The position numbers were made by a program, and so were the translations under genes. The notes under the pieces are model-generated. The model worked only from the letters and a program-made list of their open reading frames with translations. It was not told where the DNA came from and did no database searches. Shown here piece by piece: positions 48,140 through 58,122 of a DNA stretch of 64,000 nucleotides (its first letter is position 1; each line of letters opens with the position of its first letter). Origin of the DNA: Phycomyces nitens (Eukaryota; Mucoromycota; Mucoromycetes; Mucorales; Phycomycetaceae); the NCBI GenBank assembly GCA_022702545.1, contig JAHRBC010000002.1, forward strand, positions 8,060,001-8,124,000, written 5' to 3'.

Positions 48140-48652
48140 CTACTCTCTTCGAAGAGCAAATACCTCGGGACTGTTGCGGCAAGACGCTTCAATCTGAAAG
48201 TGTCGCGTGCGTCCATCGGTCCGAAAGAATGCCTTTCGACAATGAGGACACTCATAAGGCTTGACTCCGGTATGGGTCCGAGAATGGCGTGAAAGGTCGT
48301 ATTTTCGCGTAAAGGTCTTTGGACAGAATAGACATTGATGAACCTTTGGATTCCCACTCTTTGTACGTTTCGGTGTGAGAGATTGTGTGTCAGAAGGATG
48401 TTTTGGATCATCAGACCATCCTGTCAAATATGTATCGTCTGTTTGACCCGATGTGTCAGAGCAGGGCGATGGACTACTGACATAGGGCTCATTCTGTTCC
48501 TTGGTCATAAAGTCAAAATCACTCGAATCAATCTTGTTGAAGAAGAAGATGTAGTCTGGACTGAGTCTTAGTTCCAGTTGACTGAAATCAATGAGGGCAT
48601 TGTAGAGCTGCATTTGGGATGTATTTAGCTTGGTTTGTTGCATTGCAGGCAT
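48140..48652 (-). CDS. small C2H2 zinc-finger transcription factor
   Basis: Single exon, 170 aa. Finger 1 is a canonical C2H2 at residues 107-127 (CLFCPKTFTRKYDLSRH...H) with an HTGVKPYE linker. Finger 2 (135-158, CPHCRKAFFRTDGRTRH) ends in Cys instead of the last His (H151, C158), a C2HC finger. The N-terminal half is acidic and Ser/Asp-rich, compatible with an activation domain. The paired fingers resemble fungal Crz1/Msn2-like regulators only loosely, so the target is not predicted. Confidence 0.85.
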   Translation of the reverse strand: MPAMQQTKLNTSQMQLYNALIDFSQLELRLSPDYIFFFNKIDSSDFDFMTKEQNEPYVSSPSPCSDTSGQTDDTYLTGWSDDPKHPSDTQSLTPKRTKSGNPKVHQCLFCPKTFTRKYDLSRHSRTHTGVKPYECPHCRKAFFRTDGRTRHFQIEASCRNSPEVFALRRE

Positions 48653-49837
48653 AAAATGGTTAAAAAAGGCAGGGTTGAATAAGGACAGGAGAATGGTGGG
48701 TTTGAAAGCAATAACAATAATTAAGATAACAATGATAAATAAGAGATGGAAGGATATAAGAAAATAGGAAGAATATATTCTTTTTTCTTTATTTTATTTT
48801 AGTTTGTCAGACTCCTTTTTTCTTTGATATTTATTTATATTTATATATATTTATATTCATTTGTACAAGGAATAAAACGATCATTGGGATCATTATTCTA
48901 TACAATTCAGTTCAATTCAATTCAATTTTAGGCCCAGAGATGTTCAATAGTTTGAACACATATGATTTGAGATGTCACAAAGGTAGAAAATAAGGTGCTT
49001 ATATGTATTTAGAATATTCTTATGTACAAAGCACAAATTGGCTTGGTGCCTATTGAAACGCTCTTTGACAAAAATAAACAATAAACTTGTTAAACGTCAA
49101 ATAGAATACAGATTTATATAAAAGCCATCATTCTAAATGAACATTCAATTTAAATTAAACAAATTAATTTAAAATGAAATAAAGTAGCCTAATTGCTTCT
49201 TAATTCCATGTACTTGATATTATTGGCCATTTTATCCCGTTTCTATCAAATAGTGTGATGATTTTGATATAGATCTTTTTGATCTTGGATATCATATCCA
49301 AAAAAGCGCTCAATAACCAAACCTTCCAAATTAAAAATACCAAACTGTCAAATATCAATTATTATTATTATTTTTTGTTTTTTGTTTTATTCCGCACCAC
49401 CCGGAATTTTGACTTTCTTCAACTGTTGTACAAATTGTGTGTATAAATGTGTGCTTATGATAGCTTGTTATTGTTATTATTATTATTATTATTATTAATA
49501 ATAAGCAGTAAAATACAATATATATACACCGTATATATTTAGCTTGTTCCGGCCCCTCCCCAGGTACAGACTTCAAAAATAAATACCCAATTCTTTCATG
49601 GGCCATCTGGTCTACTTGGTTGCACGTCTTGCCAGCAATATATCCAGCAGTGTGTGTGCCTGCAGATAGCCAAAAAGAACCGTAGAAGAATAGTGACAGA
49701 AGCAATCATTGCTGATCCTCCCATTTGTTGTTGTAATTCTTGGAGTAACGAGTCCTAGCTTATTATTATCCTTTCCACGTGGCATATAACCTTTTGTATC
49801 CTTTATGTCCTTGAAAGTACCCGATCATTGTATACAC
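48653..49837. other. 1.2 kb intergenic; possible decayed small membrane protein
   Basis: AT-rich, with CAATT/CAGTT runs at 48904-48926 and ATT repeats at 49470-49500. Minus-strand 49540-49740 has two frames that together would read as a small membrane protein (MIASVTILL, then FWLSAGTHTAGYIAGKTC), but a frame change separates them and I do not recognise the family. Confidence 0.35.
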
Positions 49838-51154
49838 TTATTGCTTCCTGCTCTTCAATATCCTACAGCCAGTCCCAATTGACTGGTCTGCCTCAAGTAC
49901 CAGGCGAAGGTCGATGCCTGATTCCCACTCCTTGTCTCGGTACCTGGCATTAGACCCCCTGGGACAAAGGAACTAGAATGCCGTCAAAAGGATTCAGGTT
50001 GGTTATATATATATATATATGTATATATCATATCTTACAAGAACAGTGATCCCAAGCCTGCCAAGACATCTAAGAGTGCGTATCATGTGCAATACTTTCA
50101 CAACATTAGAGTTGTTTCATTTCTTAATTATAGTTCAATATCTTACCTTGGGTTCTGTCAGTACAGAATGGAGCCGAAATGTCCTCCATGACAACCAGTC
50201 CGGTAGGGTTCTTTGATATCGAATAAAGAGCAGCAATCTTCTCCAGGACCTGGACAGTATCAATTGGCCCAACCGTCCTTGAACAGTCAGTTCTCAAAAG
50301 AAGGTCCTTTAGGTCCTTATAATCAAAATTCACAATCAATGCCCCTTGTTTGTCGGGCCATTATGGTTCTTTACCCTTAATTACTCTCTAAATGTCTTTT
50401 TGTACCTCTGACTGCTCCAAAGTCCGTTCCATTAGCTTGGTCTCAAACCTTCCTGTTGTGTCAACATGATGCGCCTTGTTTTTTGGGTAGTTTAGCAAAA
50501 ACAGACGCAGTACATGCATCGTAAACTGATGTTTTTGTCAGTTGATTTTTTAAAAAAAGCCAAAATATCCATTTTCATTTTTCCAGGGACCATTTCCAAT
50601 AATCTCCTCCCCCTCCCCCCGGCCAAGAATCCTCAATCTTACACTTGAAGCCTCGATCAAATCACCACAAACTTCCACTATTTCGCCCTTTAGGATTCCT
50701 CCTTCAAGAAGTCGGTCAATTCTAAAATATATATACATATTGATACATATTGATATATATATTGATATATATATATTGATAAAAAGGTAACCATGACAAC
50801 AATTGACTTGCCTTGAATTGCCTGTAGGCAACCTGACCAGCGACTTTGGAGTAACTCTCGAGATTGGCATTAGCGAGATCTCTCTTTTAAATGCACGCAG
50901 CAGCTATTCTTGCCATTAGACAGAGATCAAGATGATCCACATGGACTTACAACACTAGAGATAGCCAGTTGTCTGCACACATTTGCTGCGTTGCATTTCA
51001 GCAATTCAAGATCTATAACATATCAATTTACAATCATACAAATCTATTGAATACCTGTCGTGATCTTCAATTTGATCAGCTCATCAACAATATGTCCATA
51101 CAATAAGCGTTTTTGTACAGGAAACTTTGCAATGATCATCTTTAGTTTGCGCAT
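49838..51154 (-). CDS. RAD51 paralogue, RAD51D-like, with degenerate Walker A
   Basis: Homologous-recombination RecA-fold protein. It starts MRKLKMIIAKFPVQKRLLYG. A helical N-domain follows (DLELLKCNAANVCRQLAISS, VLLRAFKREISLMPISRVTP), then the RecA entry LPTGNSRIDRLLEGGI reached across a GC-AG intron (50722-50811), then LKGEIVEVCG. The next residues are DLIEASSFTMHVLRLFLL where GxxxxGKT should be, so Walker A is gone. The Walker B-like strand GLVVMEDISAPFCTDRTQ is kept. DVLAGLGITVL and a C-terminal WESGIDLRLVLEADQ...CRILKSRKQ complete the fold. Exon joins around 49990-50060 are tentative. RAD51D is the closest model by N-domain and length; XRCC2-type is the alternative. Confidence 0.75.
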
Positions 51155-51935
51155 TTCTCAAATACTTGAAAGAAATAAAAAAAGGCTGCAAAGTTATATT
51201 ATTGTTATTTGATGTGAATGCTTTAAACCTCAGTTGTACCAAGTTTTATTTAATAAATATTTAATAAAAATAAAATAAGAACGATAACCATTGGACACTA
51301 TTTCTACAGCATCTTGATTGTAAAATATAAACAGCACATTTGGGTATCACTCTTATGTATTCTTTTAACTACAATATACTTGTTTTTTGTTGACGGCAAC
51401 TTGCTCTCTAGCAATCCTATGCCAGACTCTTTTCTTTTTTCAATCATTGGGCAAAGTTTGTAGCAGCCGCCATATAATACTCGTTCCTAGCCCGTCTTTG
51501 TATTTGAGGACTTGATCTGATTGTGGCAGTAAATACTGATTTTCTCCCTGGATCAATAGAAACTAGAGTATATATGTCTCATCAATTTTAGACATTGTAA
51601 AGTCATCAATTTGACGTCAATTGTGCCAAAATCAATAAGCATCAGAGGTTGACATTCTCAATGACTGTATTATCATATTCCTCAATAGGTCTGTCATGAA
51701 AGACTAGAAGCAATTGGCCTTCAAGGCTATAATGAATAAGGCCTATTGCTTGGAATTAGATGAAAAGAGTCTCAATTGGCAGCATAATTTTGTCTTGCAA
51801 AAAAAAAAAAAAGTTTAAATAATTTTTTATTTTTGCAAGTGTCTCTAATAAATTTAATTCGTCTAAATAATAATAATAATAATCTCGAGTTGCCTCAATC
51901 TCAAGTAAAAACACTGTTTCTATTATTTAATTGAA
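51155..51935. other. divergent promoter RAD51D-like / MDM12, with dispersed repeat copy B
   Basis: The repeat at 51527-51776 occupies the centre, so its CRE-bearing sequence lies between two divergent starts. Otherwise A/T-rich. Confidence 0.5.
51527..51776 (-). repeat. dispersed repeat, copy B (inverted relative to 25089-25354)
   Basis: Read on the minus strand, it runs from ATTGAGACTC (51776) to AGTATTTACTG (51527), matching copy A. It includes CAATTGACGTCAAATTG at about 51609-51625 with no change at the TGACGTCA core. It lies in the intergenic region about 160 bp upstream of MDM12. Confidence 0.8.
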
Positions 51936-53075
51936 ATGTCGTTTGATATTGAATGGTCAAAATTAGATGATGAACTGGCTGTACATGTACAACAATTCCT
52001 CAATAGACATTTCAAGAGCATCACCAAACCTGCATTTATCGGTGACATTGAAGTCACGTCGTTTGGATGGGGTACAGAAACCCCACTTGTAGAGATTATC
52101 AACATTACCGATCCATTTCCAGAATTCTATGAAGAAGATCATGATGAAGCACTCAAAGACACAATCCTTCACAATCCTCCAGGGCTACAATCTCCCCAAA
52201 GCGATGCAACAATCTATTATCCACCCGAAAGCGATACTGCATCAATCACTAGGCCTCATTTGACCCTTAATCCTCTCTCACAACAACAGCGATTCAATCT
52301 AATGCATTCATTCCATCGGTCTCCATTGACAGGTCCACAACATCCCTTTAGCAATCCAGTCAACAGAATGATCAACTCACCTCAGCTGGGACGTGCGTTT
52401 TCTGGTCAATCCAGTGTTTCAGCACCCTTTTCAGGATCAGATTATGAAGAGGATTGGATTGACGATGAACAACCAACATTTCAATCATATTCTCGACCTC
52501 CAAGTGAAGCACCGACAAATACTACCAATAAAGATAATGAAGCAAATCCAACCGAAATGGATTTCCAGGCCCATGTCAGGATTGCATACAAGGGTGATAT
52601 GAGCATGACCGTCTTGACAGAATTGAGAATGAATTATCCTAGCATGCTGTTTATGAGTCTTCCGATGCAACTATGTGTCCGAAGCATCACATTTGAAGCC
52701 ACTGCAGTGGTGGCATATATAAAGAGCATGAATCGTGTGTGTGTCTCGATGCTTGAACCAGAGCTCGACGACGTCCCTCTGAGAAATAAGAATAGTGGCC
52801 TGGACAGGTACTCTATTGATTTTGAATGAAAAGTTCTAATGTGTATTCTTGATAGTCTTTTACGAGAAGTGCACATTGAATCGATAGTTGGTGACAAGGA
52901 GAAGCAAGGCAAGTGTGATGAGATGGTCAGAATACAACCTATTGACACTATTGAATGACAATCCATAGTATTGAAGAACGTGGGCAAGATTGAAAAGTTT
53001 ATCGTTGATCAATTGCGAAAGATGCTCGATGATGAGCTAGTCTTTCCAAGCTATCAATGTTATGAACTCACTTAG
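51936..53075 (+). CDS. MDM12: ERMES subunit Mdm12 (SMP domain)
   Basis: Bridges ER and mitochondria and carries phospholipids together with Mmm1 and Mdm34. Three exons, resolved: 51936-52807, 52856-52908 and 52969-53075, giving 343 aa. The start MSFDIEWSKLDDELAVHVQQ is the classic Mdm12 N-terminus, and FIGDIEVTSFGWGTETPLVE is the first SMP strand region. A low-complexity insert (about residues 75-205) precedes AHVRIAYKGDMSMTVLTELR and MLFMSLPMQLCVRSITFEA. The end, VLKNVGKIEKFIVDQLRKML, matches the conserved Mdm12 C-terminal helix. The second intron is GC-AG (AAG|GCAAGT). Confidence 0.95.
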
Positions 53076-53133
53076 GTTATTTACTTTTAAATATATATAT
53101 ATATACACATACATATATTAATGTTTATACATT

Positions 53134-55729
53134 TTAATGAGCCAGTCCAGAGTGACGCAAAAGAGCATTCACATCCACATCATCTCTTCCTCTAAACTTC
53201 TTCCAAACTTCTCTGGGAGAAGTGCCACCACCCAAAGCAAGGATGGTGTCGCGGTAATGTTGGCCAATTTCGCGCACAGGCTTTCCCTGGGCCTGTACTT
53301 CTTCAAAGGCAGCATACGCATCGGCTGAGTAAGTCTCGGACCATTTGTAGCTATAGTATCCAGCACTATATCCACCAGCAAAAATGTGGCTAAAGCTGCA
53401 CAGGAATCTGTCTTGGGGAATACTGGGAATAAGATTGACTTTTTTGGAGACCTGGGCATCCATATCAAAGATAGTAGGATCGCTGGGCTTCTTGGGAGGC
53501 AAGAAGCGAGAATGAAGAATCAAATCAATCTTTGCGAATTGCAACTAAAGTACCCTTGTCAGTCAGGGGTCATTTCTTGGGTTCATTTGGGCTTACCTGT
53601 CGCATCATGGCCATTCCACTCATAAATTCACGGTTCAGTACTAGTGTGTCAATCATTTCTTGAGGCATTGGTTCATTGGTCTTGTAGTGTCCAGACAGTC
53701 TGGCCAGCCACTTTGGTTCCTGGCAAAAGTTTTCCATAAACTGGGATGCGACCTCGACAAAGTCCCATTCGACACCATTGATGCCAGAAGCCTGGGGATA
53801 ATCAACAGTGGTCAGCATCTACCAAAAAAAAGACACTTTGATGAGCCCATTCGATACACAAAGCGAATGCCTACATGCTGAAGACAATGGCCAAATTCAT
53901 GGAACAGGGTCTCGACATCTCTAAACTTCATGAGCGAAGGTTCGCCTTCTGCGCGAGGGGGATCCTGGTTACAGATCAAGTAGGCTACAAGTAATTTTTT
54001 TTTGCCAAGTCAATATCTTTACAAACATCTTTATATTCTTACCAACAGGAAGAGTGACCTCTCCATTTTCGTGCTTGTAACGAGTAGTGACTTCATCCAT
54101 CCAGGCACCACTTCGCTTCTCAAGAGGACGAGAATAAAAGTCACCATAAAAGTAGGCGCGAACCTGGCCCTTTTCAGACACCTCAAACACCTTGACATCT
54201 TCATGCCACTTTGTGATCTTGTTGTCCTTGATTTCAGAGTCGGTCAACTCGCGGACCTGGACACCCAATACCTGATCGGCTACATCAAACAAACCCTTGA
54301 TGACCTTTGGGAATGCAAAGTACTCGGAAATTGCTTCGTCGTCAAACTTGTACTTTTCTTTGCGGTATTGCTCAGTGACATAGGCTGTATCCCAAGGCGA
54401 CAAGGGGCCATCAATGCCAAGCTTAGTATTGGCAAATTCAGTGATGCCAGCCAATTCCTTTTGAGCACTATCGTACGACGCATCAAACAGACGATCAACC
54501 AGTTCCTCAGCAGCAGGCAGCGTCTCGGCCATTTTGACTGACAAGGAGAGATCAGCAAAGGTCTTGTAGCCAAGAAGATTGGCTTTCTCATGCTTGAGGG
54601 ACAATATTTCATTGATAACGATCTCGTTGTTAAGGTCTCCCTGGGAAGCCTTTGTGACACTGGCACGATAGATCTGTGGCTTGGTTAATAAATCGCGTCA
54701 ATGAATTGTGCCTTACCTCTTCACGAAGAGATCTGTTTTCGCAGCTCTTCATAAAAGGAAGATATATTGTGTGGTCAAGGGTAATGCAGTAGCCTTGAAC
54801 ATCGCGACTCTTTGCATTTTGCTTTAGGGTTTCCAAAAAGGTCTCTGAGCACCCCTTGAGTTCCGAGACATCTTCAACTACATGCTTGAATGCCTTTGTG
54901 GCATCCAAGATGTGGTTGCCAAACAGTAGAGACAGTTCTGAGAGGCGCTCGGAAATTGCATTGAAGCGTTCCTTTTCAGGAGAACCCTCGGCGAATCCAA
55001 TACCAGAGTGCTTCATACCTCTCAATTTCTTGAGTACGATGCGCTGCTGGACCTTGTCGAGCGAGGCCCAAGCCTCTGAGTTCACAAGTCCGTCAAGAGC
55101 CTTGAACAAGGGTGCTGACTGGCTCATCAACAAACCCAACTTGACAGATTGAGGCTATATATATATCCATAGGTTACAAACACGTCTTGTTCTCTATTCA
55201 CATTTGCAACTAAACACTCTAGTTACCTGGACTTTCTGGAGTGTTTCTCTCAAATCATCAGAGTTCTTGACCCCGTTCAGATGAGACAAAAGGCTAATAG
55301 CACGCGAAGCATTGTTTTGCAATTCATACACTAAATAAGATTCCATTGTTAGATTTACTCTGTTGGGCTGTTTTGACTCTTACATGGTACCATCGTGTCT
55401 TCCCATGTTGGTTTAAAGTCATTCTCTAGCTTTAAAAAGTCTGCTTTTGTGGCTTCGATAAGAGCTTCAAAGATCGGGACAGCTTCAGAAGGCTTGGTAT
55501 AGGTCAAGATTCTTTCGAAATCAGGAAAAAGTTTCCAGTTGACAAATGGAGTCTGCTCAATCATTATTGGCTTTGATGAATAAAGGCGTCGAGAATAAAT
55601 AGGTCGTAATGAGGACGCGGTATTTAAGCGCAAAGTTGGGGCAGTCACCCGCAGACGATTCGATACTGCGATAGGTCGTATAGTACGAGTGGTCTGCCTG
55701 ACGGCAGTTCTGAATAGCAATCTATGCAT
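53134..55729 (-). CDS. oligopeptidase A-like M3 metallopeptidase, probably mitochondrial
   Basis: Zinc peptidase that degrades short peptides such as cleaved targeting sequences. The start at 55729 gives an Arg-rich, acid-free N-terminus ([20 protein letters not shown] ... YSRRLYSS), a good mitochondrial presequence. The catalytic domain has [33 protein letters not shown] and the zinc motif [12 protein letters not shown] with the downstream Glu ([17 protein letters not shown]). The C-terminal part ends [20 protein letters not shown] and [31 protein letters not shown] and the region around the active site resemble bacterial OpdA/PrlC more than yeast Prd1 or Oct1. About six exons, with introns at about 53545-53595, 53820-53875, 53985-54040, 54673-54717, 55155-55227 and 55333-55383. 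Confidence 0.9.
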
Positions 55730-55995
55730 GGTACTCGATAAGCTAGCTGTATAAATATTATTTATATAATATATCTTGGTTTGGAATTTTTGTCCAAAAA
55801 GAAAAAGAAAAAGGGAAATTGACAAGCCAGATTTCGTTTGTATATATTTTTTTCTTTCCCGCCAAGACCTCTGATCTAAAATATATACACACAATTTAAA
55901 TTTGGGATCAAGGCACATACATAATATATAATATACATGAAATGCACATATTTTATATACTAGACTAGATTTCTGCTATTTCTTATTTATTTATT

Positions 55996-57638
55996 TTAGG
56001 CTTCGGATATCTTTTTCAAAAGAGCACGCTTCATAAACTGCTCTCTAGCCAGGGATCGTGTACACTACAAGTATATATGGTGATTAGAAACCAAAGGTCA
56101 AATAGAAGCCGTCTTACCTTCATAAACGTCCCAAGGTCAATGCATTCAGTATTCAGTGCCTTGCTCAAGTAATAAATAGTATCTACAATGGCATTGTCGT
56201 CTGCCACCAGATCAAACATCCTTTTGTGCACATGCCATGGTAAGCATAAAGGGCTATCTTGCCATCAAGAGACACTTACTGGTTATAAACAACAGTCGTG
56301 CCATAGATTGCCTCATCCATAGACACATCTGGAATCGCATTAGCCGTGGTAATGGCCTCATCCAACTCAATTGTCTTTTTTGAGATGACCTGGATATTGT
56401 TCTTGAGACGTTCGCGTATGTCGATAAGCATACGTTGTTCGTGCTCAATCTGGATGTCACCATCATTCAACTGACGGTTGGTCATCAACAGACTATCAAT
56501 GTCTCTTGAAATGACCTGGTTAAATTGTTCCATGCGCTCGGCTACTTTCCTACACAATCGATCCTGAAGGTCACCCATATCTGTGGGAGGTACTGCAGCT
56601 GGTCTAGCCGCAGGAGACACTGTTGGTGCTGCCGAGACTGGTGCTGGAGATGAGGTTGGTGCTATGGGTGTTGATGTAGATGATAATGGGGTTGGGGTTG
56701 GGGTTGGCACTGGCAATGTGGTATGAGCAGTGTAGTCTGAAGGACTCAGACTCATGGACTAGAACGAGATTAGAAAGAGGTTACTTGCCAACCATTTCCC
56801 GACTTACAGCAAGACCCTTTTGGATATTGTAATAGGCAGTGCCGTCGCCTGTCCATCGAGACAGGGAAGTGTTGGTTGACGGAGGGATATGTGGTGGTGT
56901 CATATTGGTTGGTGTAGAGGGACTAGGAGATGGTCGGATGAACATGGCCCTATCTGGTGTTTCTTGTTTCTGTGGTGATCCAACCTGTGGTGGTGTGCTG
57001 AGCAATGGATTCGATGGCGGTTTAGTGAATACTGGTGGTTCTTGCCCAAACACTCCTTGGAGTATTGCAATCAATTCCAATAGGGTATGGTTCTAAGCTG
57101 ACGGTTAGGATGTCCCCAGGCTATAGATTAAAAAGACGTTTCTTACATTCACATCAGTCTTCCACAGCGAACGGTAAGAGTGATAGCATAAACCACTTTT
57201 GTCTACATGCTTGCCCTCGCGTACAAGCATGTTTGCAGTCGGTTTGACGTATGGAATAGGAGGAAAGAGTGGATACTCGCTTGGAATCCAAAAAGCAACC
57301 GGGATATTGTAAGGAATAGAGCGATAGGTGATGGGAATTGTGCCGTGAAGACATAACAAAAGCTGGGTGTGTCCATCGTTGTAAGCTACAAGTAACCGCG
57401 AGATGTTGTGAATAACAAAAAGAGTGGTTTGGAACATTCATAGACCTACTATAGGGATCCATCTTGGGTGTAAGAGAAATGTACATTTGAAGGACTGCAT
57501 CGACATCTCGAACGGTGCGCTCGGCATCCTGATACTTTGGAGGAGATAAGCAACACAGCCTCAATATTCCATAAATCCACTTGCATTCTTGAGAGCGATT
57601 CTCAACCAGCTCTTGATGTCTCCTGACAAGGAACTCAT
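55996..57638 (-). CDS. VPS23: ESCRT-I subunit Vps23/TSG101
   Basis: Binds ubiquitinated cargo at endosomes and recruits ESCRT-II/III. Exon 1 (57638-57585) MSSLSGDIKSWLRIALKN joins exon 2 at YQDAERTVRDVDAVLQMY by a GC-AG intron (57535-57584). This is the only join that gives the TSG101 UEV start. The UEV domain continues YNDGHTQLLLCLHGTIPITY, NIPVAFWIPSEYPLFPPIPY and KSGLCYHSYRSLW. The E2 catalytic Cys is absent as in all UEVs. A Pro/Ser/Thr linker follows (PVPTPTPTPLSSTSTP), then coiled coil (RKVAERMEQFNQVISRDIDS), then the steadiness box (FDLVADDNAIVDTIYYLSKA; REQFMKRALLKKISEA at the C-terminus). Confidence 0.93.
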
Positions 57639-58122
57639 TACTTTGCCAAACTATAAGAAAGATCCCAGTGTATCAAGACAAGTGCAAAAAAGGGAAACAG
57701 ACGAAAAATGCGTCGTGCTATTGAAACACCGCAGATCTTTGATCACCTAGAAAGAATGAAAACGTACATTGTGGCAAAGTGACGTAGATTTAGATTGCAA
57801 TCATATTTACCCTCCTTGTTTTCTTTTTTCTTTTTTCCTGTCAAAATTACCGGCTTTAAAGCAGTGTATAATTCCTTTTTATCAATTAGCCAATGGAAAA
57901 ATATATGTTTATATATTAATATATATATATATATATTAATATTATCATTAATATTAATATTATCATTATTGTTATAATAAAACTATTTATATTATATATA
58001 TATATATATTTTTAAAATATTTTTAATTTTTGTGTGCTTAAAATATTCCCTTTTTGGGATTGCTTCTTTGCCCTTTTTTTTACCTTATTTTATATAGTAA
58101 TCAATCGCATTGGCTGTTCATC
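57639..58122. other. bidirectional promoter, VPS23 / CWC27
   Basis: Contains (TA)n and ATTAATATT repeats at 57912-58000. No gene. Confidence 0.6.

Noticed and set aside
49540..49740. small membrane-protein-like frame downstream of the RAD51D-like gene
   Set aside because: A frame change splits it, no intron fits, and I recognise no family.
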